Of a DNA stretch of 64,000 bases, positions 11,590 to 21,250 are shown in pieces. The stretch is from Paracoccus endophyticus (GTDB lineage Bacteria; Pseudomonadota; Alphaproteobacteria; Rhodobacterales; Rhodobacteraceae): positions 62,001 to 126,000 of the forward strand of contig NZ_QLUV01000005.1 of assembly GCF_003286075.1 (NCBI RefSeq). Reading direction: 5' to 3'. Below the pieces are notes generated by a model. It searched no databases and had not been told where the DNA came from. It worked only from the letters and a program-made list of their open reading frames with translations. The first letter of the stretch is position 1. The number at the start of each line of letters is the position of its first letter. The position numbers and the translations under genes were made by a program.

Positions 11590-12492
11590 ATGTCACAGCC
11601 CCCCGTCTCGCCCGATCCGACCGCGCGCACCGCCGGACGCATCGCGTTCCAGGGCGAACCGGGCGCCTATTCGCACCAGGCCTGCCGGCAGGCGCGCCCG
11701 GACCTGCAGGCGCTGCCCTGCCCCACCTTCGAGGACACGGTCGAGGCCTGCCGGTCGGGCGCGGCCGACCTGGCGATGCTGCCGGTCGAGAACTCGACCT
11801 ATGGCCGGGTGGCCGACATCCACCACCTGCTGCCGGAATCCGGGCTGCACATCATCGGCGAGACCTTCGTGCGGGTGCACATCAGCCTGATGGGGCTGCC
11901 CGGCACCCGGCTGGCCGACATCACCGAGGCGATGAGCCACACCGTCCTGCTGGGCCAGTGCCGCAACTTCCTGCGCGCCCATTCGATCCGCACCGTCACC
12001 GGCCCCGACACCGCGGGCAGCGCCATGATGGTGGCGCAGGCGGGGCTGCGCCACCGGGCCGCGCTGGCAAGCCCCCTGGCCGCCGAGATCTATGGGCTGG
12101 ACCGGCTGGCCGACGAGGTCGAGGACCGCCAGAACAACACCACCCGCTTCCTGATCATGGCACGCACGCCCGACACCACGCGCCGCCCGAACGCGGCGGG
12201 GCGCGCGGACATGATGACCACCTTTGTCTTTCGGGTCCGCAACATCCCGGCGGCGCTCTACAAGGCGATGGGGGGATTTGCGACGAACGGCGTCAACATG
12301 ACCAAGCTGGAAAGCTACATGGTGGACGGCGTGTTCACCGCGACCCAGTTCTATGCCGATGTCGAGGGGCACCCCGACGATCCGGCGCTGGCCCGCGCGC
12401 TGGACGAGCTGCGCTATTTCACCAGCGCGCTGACGATCCTGGGGGTCTATCCGGCCGATCCGCTGCGCGCCGACCAGCGCCGCCAGGCCTGA
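11590..12492 (+). CDS. pheA: Prephenate dehydratase
   Basis: A 300-residue monofunctional prephenate dehydratase that converts prephenate to phenylpyruvate in phenylalanine synthesis. The catalytic domain (about residues 15-195) begins IAFQGEPGAYSHQA and includes MLPVENSTYGRV and the conserved threonine in QNNTTRFLIM (near residue 183). A C-terminal ACT domain (about 210-290) begins TTFVFRVRNIPAALYKAM and contains the phenylalanine-binding ESYMVDG segment, so feedback inhibition by phenylalanine is expected. No chorismate mutase domain is attached. The ATG at 11590 is preferred over an in-frame GTG nine bases earlier because the AAGGG ribosome-binding site would overlap that GTG. Confidence 0.93.
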   Translation: MSQPPVSPDPTARTAGRIAFQGEPGAYSHQACRQARPDLQALPCPTFEDTVEACRSGAADLAMLPVENSTYGRVADIHHLLPESGLHIIGETFVRVHISLMGLPGTRLADITEAMSHTVLLGQCRNFLRAHSIRTVTGPDTAGSAMMVAQAGLRHRAALASPLAAEIYGLDRLADEVEDRQNNTTRFLIMARTPDTTRRPNAAGRADMMTTFVFRVRNIPAALYKAMGGFATNGVNMTKLESYMVDGVFTATQFYADVEGHPDDPALARALDELRYFTSALTILGVYPADPLRADQRRQA

Positions 12493-12504
12493 GCGGACCC
12501 CGCA

Positions 12505-12966
12505 TCAGGCTGCGCGGCGCGCGGCCAGGTCCGTCACCAGCTCTGCGATGCGCTTGGCGAACTTGCGGTCAAGCTGCGCCTTGCCCAGCTTGGCGGTCTG
12601 CAGCATCAGCCGCGCGCGCATGTTGCGCGGCTTGGCGATCAGCTCGAAGATCAGGCGCGACTTGGTGCGGGTCAGCCCGATCACCGACATGTCGATGGTC
12701 AGCTCCAGCGGCTCGGATTCGCCCAGGATCACGATCCGTTCGGGGCGATCGAACTGCGCCACGTCAAGCCGCAGCGCCCGCCGCTTGCCGCGCCAGTCGA
12801 ACGCAACCGCCCAGGCAATGCCCGCGCCGGGTTCCTGGGCAGGGTCCAGACGCCGCACCTCGGCGCCCCGCCGGACCAGCACACGCTCGATCCGGTCGAA
12901 ATCGGCAATGGCCGCGAACAGCGCCGCGGCCGGCAGATCGGTATCCTGACGGGTCGAGAATTTCAT
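12505..12966 (-). CDS. SRPBCC (START/Bet v1-like) family protein
   Basis: A 153-residue cytoplasmic protein with the SRPBCC layout: an N-terminal strand and helix (MKFSTRQDTDLPAAALFAAI), central antiparallel strands, and a long C-terminal amphipathic helix (RLMLQTAKLGKAQLDRKFAK). Such proteins bind hydrophobic ligands or act in polyketide/coenzyme Q handling, but the sequence gives no ligand. It is convergent with pheA, with a 12-base gap, and divergent from the phosphodiesterase gene. A much longer open frame covers this gene and continues upstream, but the extra part is the antisense of the neighbouring gene. Confidence 0.75.
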   Translation of the reverse strand: MKFSTRQDTDLPAAALFAAIADFDRIERVLVRRGAEVRRLDPAQEPGAGIAWAVAFDWRGKRRALRLDVAQFDRPERIVILGESEPLELTIDMSVIGLTRTKSRLIFELIAKPRNMRARLMLQTAKLGKAQLDRKFAKRIAELVTDLAARRAA

Positions 12967-13134
12967 GGCAGTCCCGGGCAGATCGGCTCGCCTGCGGTCT
13001 ATCGGCCACAACGGGGCGTTGCAAGCAAGCCGCGCCCTCATGGACCCTCGACACCGCACGAAAACGGCGGGGGTTGCGCAGTCGGCCGAAATCCGCTCAA
13101 CCACAGCGAGAACGATTGACCGGGCCGGGGCGTC

Positions 13135-15141
13135 ATGAACGAAAGCAGCGCGCTGCCCGACCACCGAATGGCCGCTGCGGCCGTCCCGCCATTCCCTCTG
13201 CCGAGCCGCGCGGTGCCCGCGCCCCGCGTCGGGCTGCGGGTCATGGCCACGACCGACCTGCACATGCATCTGCTGGGCTACGACTATCTGCGCGACGAGC
13301 CGTCGTCCGGGGTGGGCCTTCACGGGCTTGCGCGCCTGATCGCCTGCGGCCGGGCGGGGGCCGACAACAGCCTGCTGCTGGACAACGGCGATTTCCTGCA
13401 GGGAACGCCGCTGGGCGATTTTCTGGCGACCCCCGCCGAGATGAGCCGCCGCCGCATCCACCCCGCGATCGCGGCCATGAACGCGATGCGCTATGACGCC
13501 GCGACGCTGGGCAACCACGATTTCCATCATGGCACGGCGGTCCTGTTGCAGGCGCTGGCGGGGGCGCGATTCGGCCTGACCTGCGCCAATGCCCGCATCC
13601 GCGGCGACGGCGGGCGTGTCGCGCCGGGGCTGATCCTGCGCCGGACTGTCCGCGACACAGAGGGCGCGCGCCATCCCATCGCCATCGGCATCCTGGGCCT
13701 GACCCCGCCCGGCTCGCTTGCCGTGGACAGGGCCGTGGCGCGGCGGGTGACGACCGAATGCATGGTCGTGGCGGCCGCGCGCGAATCTGCGCGGCTGCGC
13801 GCCGCAGGGGCCGATCTGGTGATCGCCCTGTGCCACAGCGGCATCCACAGCGGCACCGCGGCCCCCCTGGCGGAAAACGCCGCCACCTCGGTCGCGGCCC
13901 TGCCGGACGTGGACTGCATCGTGACCGGCCACACCCACATGGTGTTCCCGGGCCCGGGCTTTCCCGACGACCCGGCCATCGACCCCCTGCGCGGGACACT
14001 GCACGGCAAGCCCGCGGTCATGGCCGGGTTCCGGGGGTCGCACCTGGGCGTGATCGACCTGGACCTGGCCCGCGACACGGGCGGCTGGCGCATCACCGGG
14101 TTCGACGCCCGCGCCGTGGCGGCAAGCGACCCGCGGCAGGGCGCCGAGCAGCTTGGCGCGCGCCGGTCGCCGCGCCGGGGGGCGGGGACGCCCCCGCTTC
14201 GGCCGGTCGGGACCGCGGGCGGCGCGGCGGACGCCTGCGCCGACGGGACCGTGCTCGCCCCGATCCTCGAGGCCCACCGCCAGACGCTGCGCCGCTTTCG
14301 CAGGCGCGTCGCGCACACCGAATCGCCACTGCAAAGCTATTTCTGGCTGCTGGGCGAGGATCGGTCGCTGTCGCTTGTCGCCATGGCCCAGCGCTGGTTC
14401 CTGCGACGGACGCTGGGGCGGGGCGGGCTGCCGATCCTGTCGGCGGCGGCCCCCTATCGCGCCGGGGGGCGGGGCGGGCCGCAGCATTACACCGACGTGC
14501 CCTGCGGCCCCCTGACGGCGCGCGACCTGGCCAGCATGTATCATTTCCGCAATCGGCTGGCCGCGGTGGTCATCACCGGCGCGCAACTGGCCAAGTGGCT
14601 GGAGCGCGCGGCCAGCGTCTTTCGCACCCTGCGGCCAGGGGCGGACGCGGGCGACCAGATGCTGATCGACCCGGATTTCCCCAGCTATTACTTCGACGTG
14701 ATCGATGGCCTGACCTGGCAGATCGACGTGACCCGGCCGGCCGGCTTTGACGCCGAAGGGCGGGTCCTGCCCGGCGGCGGGCGTGTCGGGGACCTGCGCC
14801 ATGGCGGACGCCCGGTCGCCCCCGATGCGCAGTTCCTGCTGGCGACGAACAGCTATCGCCTGTCGGGTTGCCCGCTGTTCCGGCCTCTGGCCCGCGACCT
14901 GCCCGTCGTCTTCGACAGCGGCGTGGCGGTGCCCGATGTGCTGCACCGCTATGTTGCCGCGCGCCGCAGGGTGGTCGTGCCCAACCGGACCGGCTGGCGC
15001 TTTGCCCCCCTGCCCGGCACCACGGCGCTGTTTGACACGGCGCCCGAGGCGCTGGCGCACCTGCCGGGCCTGCGGCGCGCGCGGGTCGAGGCCACCGGCG
15101 AGACCCCGTCGGGCTTTGCGCGGCTGCGGCTGCACCTGTGA
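13135..15141 (+). CDS. cpdB: 2',3'-cyclic-nucleotide 2'-phosphodiesterase / 3'-nucleotidase-like metallophosphoesterase
   Basis: A 668-residue two-domain enzyme of the 5'-nucleotidase/CpdB family. The N-terminal calcineurin-like domain has the dimetal motifs ATTDLHMH, LDNGDFLQGTPLGD, LGNHDFHHG and VTGHTHMVF. The C-terminal nucleotide-binding domain includes YYFDVIDGLTWQIDVTRPA and the final segment GFARLRLHL. Family members hydrolyse 2',3'-cyclic nucleotides and 3'-nucleotides, usually in the periplasm. Here the first 35 residues (MNESSALPDHRMAAAA...) are not a convincing signal peptide: there is no basic-then-hydrophobic layout. The enzyme may be cytoplasmic, exported another way, or have a misplaced start. 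No better start is obvious. An arginine/glycine-rich linker (about residues 338-358) joins the domains. Confidence 0.82.
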   Translation: MNESSALPDHRMAAAAVPPFPLPSRAVPAPRVGLRVMATTDLHMHLLGYDYLRDEPSSGVGLHGLARLIACGRAGADNSLLLDNGDFLQGTPLGDFLATPAEMSRRRIHPAIAAMNAMRYDAATLGNHDFHHGTAVLLQALAGARFGLTCANARIRGDGGRVAPGLILRRTVRDTEGARHPIAIGILGLTPPGSLAVDRAVARRVTTECMVVAAARESARLRAAGADLVIALCHSGIHSGTAAPLAENAATSVAALPDVDCIVTGHTHMVFPGPGFPDDPAIDPLRGTLHGKPAVMAGFRGSHLGVIDLDLARDTGGWRITGFDARAVAASDPRQGAEQLGARRSPRRGAGTPPLRPVGTAGGAADACADGTVLAPILEAHRQTLRRFRRRVAHTESPLQSYFWLLGEDRSLSLVAMAQRWFLRRTLGRGGLPILSAAAPYRAGGRGGPQHYTDVPCGPLTARDLASMYHFRNRLAAVVITGAQLAKWLERAASVFRTLRPGADAGDQMLIDPDFPSYYFDVIDGLTWQIDVTRPAGFDAEGRVLPGGGRVGDLRHGGRPVAPDAQFLLATNSYRLSGCPLFRPLARDLPVVFDSGVAVPDVLHRYVAARRRVVVPNRTGWRFAPLPGTTALFDTAPEALAHLPGLRRARVEATGETPSGFARLRLHL

Positions 15142-15154
15142 CGCAGCCCGACCC

Positions 15155-15183
15155 TTGCATCCCGCCGCAGGACGGCCTATCTG
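15155..15183 (+). promoter_or_regulatory. Probable sigma-70-type promoter of the SRP RNA gene
   Basis: TTGCAT (15155-15160) is followed by a 17-base spacer and TATCTG (15178-15183). A start about seven bases downstream falls at about 15190, exactly where the first helix of the SRP RNA begins. The agreement supports both the promoter and the RNA end. Confidence 0.6.
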
Positions 15184-15188
15184 AGGGG

Positions 15189-15286
15189 CGAGAGGTTGGC
15201 GCGGGCGAGCGCCTCGCCAACCCGGTCAGGTCCGGAAGGAAGCAGCCGTAACGAGCCCCGCTTGGGTCGTTGTCCAGCCTCTCACC
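15189..15286 (+). ncRNA. ffs: Signal recognition particle RNA (4.5S type)
   Basis: The small bacterial SRP RNA, which binds Ffh and directs membrane and secretory proteins to the Sec translocon. The diagnostic apical domain GGTCAGGTCCGGAAGGAAGC followed by AGCCGTA lies near 15223-15250. The closing helix is GAGAGGTTGG at 15190-15199 paired with CCAGCCTCTC at 15274-15283, with one G-U pair. Total length is about 98 nucleotides. It lies between the phosphodiesterase gene and ileS. The exact 3' end is uncertain because a C-rich tail follows. Confidence 0.95.
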
Positions 15287-15458
15287 CCCCCTCTCCCGTC
15301 GTGTTCTGATGGCCGCTTGCGGCGGCGCGGCGCGCTTTCTATAAGCGCGGCGATGCATTTCGCGGGCCGGGGCCATCCGACACGGCGCCCCGCGGCGCAG
15401 GCGTCCCTGCCGCCGGCAGGACGCCTGTCCCGACCGCCAGCCGAGGAGTCCGCCACCG

Positions 15459-18416
15459 ATGACCGCGCCCGACACGATCGCCGACGCCCCGCGGACGGAC
15501 AGCACGCCCGACTATCGCCCCACGGTGTTCCTGCCGGAAACGGGCTTTCCGATGCGGGCGGGCCTGCCCCAGCGCGAACCCGAATGGCTGGCCCGATGGG
15601 AGCGTCTGGGCGTCTATGACCGGCTGCGGACGCAGGCCGCGGGGCGGGCGCCCTTCATCCTGCACGACGGCCCCCCCTATGCGAACGGGCATCTGCACAT
15701 CGGCCACGCGCTGAACAAGGTGCTCAAGGATTTCATCGTCCGCAGCCAGCAGATGATGGGCCGCGATGCCCGCTATGTTCCCGGCTGGGACTGCCACGGC
15801 CTGCCGATCGAATGGAAGATCGAGGAGGACTATCGCAAGCGCGGCCAGGACAAGGACGAGGTGGATGTCGTCGAGTTCCGGCAGGAATGCCGCCGCTTTG
15901 CCGAAGGCTGGGTCGCCATCCAGCGCGAGGAGTTCAAGCGGCTGGGCATCACCGGCAAGTGGGACGACCCCTACCTGACCATGGACTATCACGCCGAGGC
16001 GGTGATCGCGGCCGAGTTCATGAAGCTGCTGATGAACGGCAGCCTGTACCAGGGGTCCAAGCCCGTGATGTGGTCGCCCGTGGAACAGACCGCGCTGGCC
16101 GAGGCCGAGGTGGAATACCACGACCAGACCAGCCACATGATCTGGGTCCCCTTCCGGGTGGTGTCCCAGCACGCGTTCCCGGGTCTGGACGGCTGCATGA
16201 CGACGGACCTGCTGGGCGCGTCCGTCGTGATCTGGACGACGACCCCCTGGACGATCCCGCAGAACCGGGCCGTGGCCTTTGGGCCGGGGATCGCCTACGG
16301 GCTCTACGAGGCCTCGGGCGACAAGGCCGGACACTATCTTCTGGCCGACGCGCTGGCCCCTGAGGTGTTCCGCGCCGCAAAGCTGGAACCCGAGGCCTGG
16401 CGCCGGGTGCGCGACGTGGGCGCGGACGAACTGGCCTCGCTGGTGCTTGCCCATCCCTATCGCGGGATCGAGGGGGGCGCGGGCGAATGGGACCATGACG
16501 TGCCGATGCTGCCCGGCGACCACGTGACCGAGGACGCGGGCACCGGCTTTGTCCACACCGCCCCCAGCCACGGCGACGACGACTATCAACTGGCGCTGCG
16601 CCACGGGCTGGCGATGACGCACAACGTGCTGCCGGACGGCCGGTATCGCGCCGACCTGCCGGTCTTCGGCGGTCAGGCGATCATCCAGCCGGACGGCAAG
16701 GAAGGGCCGGCGAACGTCAGCAACATCAAGGCGCTGGCGGCGCAATCTGCGCTGCTGGCCAAGGGCAAGCTCAAGCACAGCTATCCGCACAGCTGGCGGT
16801 CCAAGGCGCCGCTGATCTATCGCAACACGCCGCAGTGGTTCGCGGCCATCGACAAGCCGCTGGCCGACGGGCTGGGCGCGCATGGCGACACGATCCGCGC
16901 CCGCGCGCTGACCTCGATCGACCGGCTGGTGGACTGGACGCCGCCCTCGGGCCGCAACCGCATCTTTTCCATGGTCGAGAACCGCCCCGACTGGGTGCTG
17001 TCGCGCCAGCGCGCCTGGGGGGTGCCGCTGACCTGCTTCACCAGGCGGGGTGCCCGGCCGGACGACGCCGATTTCCTGCTGCGCAACGAGACGGTCAACG
17101 CCCGCATCCTTGCCGCGTTCGAGCAGGATGGCGCAGACGTCTGGTATCAAACGGGTTTCAAGGAACGGGTCCTGGACGGGATCGTGAACCCCGACGACTA
17201 TGACCAGGTGACCGACGTGCTGGACGTGTGGTTCGACAGCGGCTCGACCCACGCCTTCGTGCTGCGCGACCGCGCCGACGGCAGCCCCGACGGCATCGCG
17301 GACCTCTACCTGGAGGGCACCGACCAGCATCGCGGCTGGTTCCAGTCCTCGCTGCTGCAGGCCTGCGCGACGACCGGCCGCGCGCCCTATCGGGGCGTGC
17401 TGACCCACGGCTTCACCCTGGACGAAAAGGGCATGAAGATGTCCAAGTCCCTGGGCAACACCATCGTCCCGGCCGAGGTCATCGGCCAGTATGGCGCTGA
17501 CATCCTGCGCCTGTGGGTGGCGCAGGCCGACTATACCGCCGACCAGCGCATCGGCCCCGAGATCCTGAAGGGCACCGCCGACAGCTATCGCCGGCTGCGC
17601 AACACGATGCGCTACATGCTGGGCGCGCTCGACGGGTTCTCGGACGCCGAGCGGATCGAGCCTGCGGCGATGCCGGAACTGGATCGCTGGGTCCTGCACC
17701 GGCTGGCGGAACTGGACGCGCGCGTGCGGTCCGGCTATGGCGCCTATGATTTCCAGGGCGTGTTCCGGTCCCTGTTCGATTTCGCCACCGTCGATCTGTC
17801 GGCGTTCTACTTCGACATCCGCAAGGACGCGCTGTATTGCGACGATCCCGCCAGCCCGCGCCGCCGCGCGGCGCGCACGGTCCTGGACGCGCTGTTTGCG
17901 CGCCTGACCACCTGGCTTGCCCCCATGCTGCCCTTCACGACCGAGGACGTGTGGCTGGCCCGCCACCCGTCCGACGAGGACAGCGTGCACCTGCATGATT
18001 TCCCCGCCACGCCGGACGAATGGTTCGACGATCAGCTTGCGGCGAAATGGGACGCGGTGCGCCGCGTGCGCCGGGCGGTCACGGCCGCGCTGGAGCTGAA
18101 GCGCACCGACAAGACCATCGGCGCCAGCCTCGAGGCCGCGCCCGTCGTCCATGTCGAGGACGCGGCCACGCTGGCGGCGCTTCGGTCCGTGGACTTTGCC
18201 GATGTCATCATCACCAGCGCCGTCTCGCTGACCGCCGACCCTGCCCCGCCCGAGGCGTTCCGCCTGCCGGAAGTGCCCGGCATCGGCGTCGTGTTCGAGC
18301 AGGCGGCGGGCCAGAAATGCGAACGCTGCTGGAAGATCCTGCCCGACGTGGGCGAACACCCGCACCCCGCGACCTGCGCGCGCTGCGATGCCGCCCTGAC
18401 GCGCGCGGGGCTGTAA
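15459..18416 (+). CDS. ileS: Isoleucyl-tRNA synthetase
   Basis: A 985-residue class I aminoacyl-tRNA synthetase that charges tRNA-Ile. The HIGH motif appears as GHLHIGH near residue 77, after HDGPPYANG, and KMSKS is near residue 659 within DEKGMKMSKSLGNT. The editing domain lies between, with the WTTTPWTIPQN segment. The C-terminus carries a zinc-binding knuckle, CERCW near residue 954 and CARCDAAL further on, typical of the eubacterial IleS that is sensitive to mupirocin. The length is normal for alphaproteobacteria. A small gene follows 49 bases downstream on the same strand. Confidence 0.97.
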   Translation: MTAPDTIADAPRTDSTPDYRPTVFLPETGFPMRAGLPQREPEWLARWERLGVYDRLRTQAAGRAPFILHDGPPYANGHLHIGHALNKVLKDFIVRSQQMMGRDARYVPGWDCHGLPIEWKIEEDYRKRGQDKDEVDVVEFRQECRRFAEGWVAIQREEFKRLGITGKWDDPYLTMDYHAEAVIAAEFMKLLMNGSLYQGSKPVMWSPVEQTALAEAEVEYHDQTSHMIWVPFRVVSQHAFPGLDGCMTTDLLGASVVIWTTTPWTIPQNRAVAFGPGIAYGLYEASGDKAGHYLLADALAPEVFRAAKLEPEAWRRVRDVGADELASLVLAHPYRGIEGGAGEWDHDVPMLPGDHVTEDAGTGFVHTAPSHGDDDYQLALRHGLAMTHNVLPDGRYRADLPVFGGQAIIQPDGKEGPANVSNIKALAAQSALLAKGKLKHSYPHSWRSKAPLIYRNTPQWFAAIDKPLADGLGAHGDTIRARALTSIDRLVDWTPPSGRNRIFSMVENRPDWVLSRQRAWGVPLTCFTRRGARPDDADFLLRNETVNARILAAFEQDGADVWYQTGFKERVLDGIVNPDDYDQVTDVLDVWFDSGSTHAFVLRDRADGSPDGIADLYLEGTDQHRGWFQSSLLQACATTGRAPYRGVLTHGFTLDEKGMKMSKSLGNTIVPAEVIGQYGADILRLWVAQADYTADQRIGPEILKGTADSYRRLRNTMRYMLGALDGFSDAERIEPAAMPELDRWVLHRLAELDARVRSGYGAYDFQGVFRSLFDFATVDLSAFYFDIRKDALYCDDPASPRRRAARTVLDALFARLTTWLAPMLPFTTEDVWLARHPSDEDSVHLHDFPATPDEWFDDQLAAKWDAVRRVRRAVTAALELKRTDKTIGASLEAAPVVHVEDAATLAALRSVDFADVIITSAVSLTADPAPPEAFRLPEVPGIGVVFEQAAGQKCERCWKILPDVGEHPHPATCARCDAALTRAGL

Positions 18417-18465
18417 AGGCCCGCGCCGTCCGCCCTGGAAGCCCCGCCCCCGAAAGGAGCCCGCC

Positions 18466-18822
18466 ATGCTGGCCACCGTGCTGATCGTCGTGACCCTGGG
18501 CCACGCGGACGCGCCACATCTGGCGGTGACGCCCGCCGATGACGCGGCGGCCTGCGCCGCCAAGGCTGGCGCTGTGACGGCGGTGCTGGACAAGGCAGGG
18601 TTCGCCGTGGCCGCGGCGCGCTGCGTGCAGACCGAGCAGCGGTTCTCGGCCTATCGGCATGGGCCGGACGCCCCTGCGCCGGTTCACCCCTTTCGCGTGA
18701 CCCTGCCGGCCCAGGGCGGCGCCACGGTCGAGGCGCTGGCCCGGCTGTCGGACTGTGACGCCGCGCCCGACGCCGATCCGGCGGTGTTCTGCGCCCTGTC
18801 CGCCCAGACCCTGATCGACTGA
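18466..18822 (+). CDS. Small conserved-looking protein with four cysteines, probably exported
   Basis: A 118-residue protein preceded by a good ribosome-binding site (GAAAGGAG). The N-terminus MLATVLIVVTLGHADAPHL is hydrophobic and could be a short signal peptide, although a basic residue at the start is lacking. Four cysteines are spread across the protein (in AAACAAK, ARCVQT, SDCDAA and VFCALS), compatible with disulfides in the periplasm. I do not recognise the family. It follows ileS and is convergent with folE2, ending 20 bases before that stop. The codon use matches its neighbours, so it is probably a real gene. Confidence 0.6.
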   Translation: MLATVLIVVTLGHADAPHLAVTPADDAAACAAKAGAVTAVLDKAGFAVAAARCVQTEQRFSAYRHGPDAPAPVHPFRVTLPAQGGATVEALARLSDCDAAPDADPAVFCALSAQTLID

Positions 18823-18841
18823 CCGGACCGCCCGCCTGACG

Positions 18842-19804
<963 letters not shown>

Positions 19805-19889
19805 GCGCGCGTCCTGTCGTCCTGGCGGGCCGCCGTCGGCACCGCGCACAATATGGGGCGGGCAGGCGGTCGGGGAAAGGTGCCGCGCC

Positions 19890-21056
19890 TCAGTTCCCCA
19901 GGGCCTGACGCAGATCGGCGATCAGGTCGTCCGGATGCTCCAGCCCGACCGACAGCCGCACCAGCCCGGGGGTGATTCCCAGCGCCGCCTGATCCTCGGG
20001 CGACAGGCGCTGGTGGGTGGTCGTGGCGGGATGGGTGGCGATGGATTTCGCGTCGCCCAGGTTGTTCGAGATCGAGATCAGCGCCAGCCGGTCCAGCGCC
20101 GCGAACGCCGCCTGCTTGGACCCGAGGTCGAAGGCGATCATCGTGCCGCCCGTGCCCATCTGGGCCATGGCCAGCGCGTGCTGGGGATGATCAGCGCGGC
20201 CGGGAAAGATCACCCGCACGCCCGCGTCCGCCAGCGCATCGGCCACCAGCGCCGCGCTGTCAGCCATCGCGCGCACGCGCAGGTCCATGCTGGCCAACCC
20301 GTTCAGCATGATCCACGCGTTGAACGGGCTGATCGCGCCCCCCGTGTGCTTGAGATACGGCTCGGCCACCTCGCGCACGAACTGGCGCGTGCCGCAGATG
20401 ACCCCGCCGAGGCACCGCCCGCCGCCGTCCACGTGCTTGGTCGTCGAATAGATGACCACGTCAGCCCCCTGCTCGACCGCGCGGGAAAACACCGGCGTCG
20501 CGAAGACGTTGTCCACCACGACCAGGGCGCCGGCCGCATGGGCGATGGCGCTGATGGCCGCGATGTCCATCACCTCGAGCGTGGGGTTCGACACCGATTC
20601 GAAGAACACCGCCCGCGTGCCGGGCGTCACCGCCGCCTGCCACTGCGCCGCGTCAGTGCCGTCCACCAGCACCACCTCGACCCCGAAGCGCCTGAGGATG
20701 TCCAGCACATACAGGCAGGAGCCGAACAGCTGCCGCGCCGCCACGACCCGGTCCCCCGGGCGCGTCATCGCCATCAGGGCGCCGTTCACGGCCGCCATGC
20801 CCGATGCGGTGGCGAATGCGTCCTCGGTCCCCTCGAGGTCGGCGATCCGGTCCTCGAACATGCGGCTGGTGGGGTTGCCGTAGCGGGCATAGATGAACTC
20901 GTCCGGCCCGACCGACGTGAACCGCCCCTCGGCCTGGGCGGCGGTGTCGTAGACGAACCCCTGCGTCAGGAACAGGGCCTCGGCCATCTCGCCATACTGG
21001 CTGCGGCGGATCCCATGGTGGACGGCGCGGGTGCGGGGATGCGGCATGCGTGTCAT
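19890..21056 (-). CDS. metZ: O-succinylhomoserine sulfhydrylase (Cys/Met metabolism PLP enzyme)
   Basis: A 388-residue PLP-dependent enzyme of the Cys/Met metabolism family. Landmarks are YARYGNPTSRMFEDRIADLEG, the substrate-site FFESVSNPTLEV, VVDNVFATPVFSRAVEQGAD and the cofactor lysine (K207) in STTKHVDGGG. Among family members the segment and length best match MetZ, which forms homocysteine directly from O-succinylhomoserine and sulfide, common in this group. Cystathionine gamma-synthase or O-acetylhomoserine sulfhydrylase remain possible. The start may be this ATG or the ATG three codons later. The 194-base gap to the divergent terC-like gene shows no SAM-II-like motif that I could recognise. 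Confidence 0.85.
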   Translation of the reverse strand: MTRMPHPRTRAVHHGIRRSQYGEMAEALFLTQGFVYDTAAQAEGRFTSVGPDEFIYARYGNPTSRMFEDRIADLEGTEDAFATASGMAAVNGALMAMTRPGDRVVAARQLFGSCLYVLDILRRFGVEVVLVDGTDAAQWQAAVTPGTRAVFFESVSNPTLEVMDIAAISAIAHAAGALVVVDNVFATPVFSRAVEQGADVVIYSTTKHVDGGGRCLGGVICGTRQFVREVAEPYLKHTGGAISPFNAWIMLNGLASMDLRVRAMADSAALVADALADAGVRVIFPGRADHPQHALAMAQMGTGGTMIAFDLGSKQAAFAALDRLALISISNNLGDAKSIATHPATTTHQRLSPEDQAALGITPGLVRLSVGLEHPDDLIADLRQALGN

Positions 21057-21250
21057 GGCGCGGGGTTACTGCCGCAGCGCCCGCAACGCAACGGCGCAGC
21101 GTGGTGCAAGTCGGCTTCTGGGCGTGGTTTTCTTCCTTTCGATCCTTGATCCGATGGTCCGGCAGGCCATATGTCACGCAACCGGGCCCCTCTGGCGATC
21201 CTGCAGGGTCGTGATGTCGGTTGTTCAGATCATCCGAGGGGGCGACGGCT

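Noticed and set aside
12505..15135. An 876-codon minus-strand frame spanning the SRPBCC gene and the phosphodiesterase gene
   Set aside because: Only its last 153 codons (from the ATG at 12966) look like a real protein; the rest is antisense.
19805..19889. Zinc-responsive (Zur) site before folE2
   Set aside because: No palindrome resembling a Zur box is present in the 85-base gap.
21057..21250. Possible SAM-II riboswitch for metZ or manganese riboswitch for the terC-like gene
   Set aside because: I could not find the conserved core of either class; related sequences such as GACTTGCACC are too short to support one. A covariance-model search would decide it.
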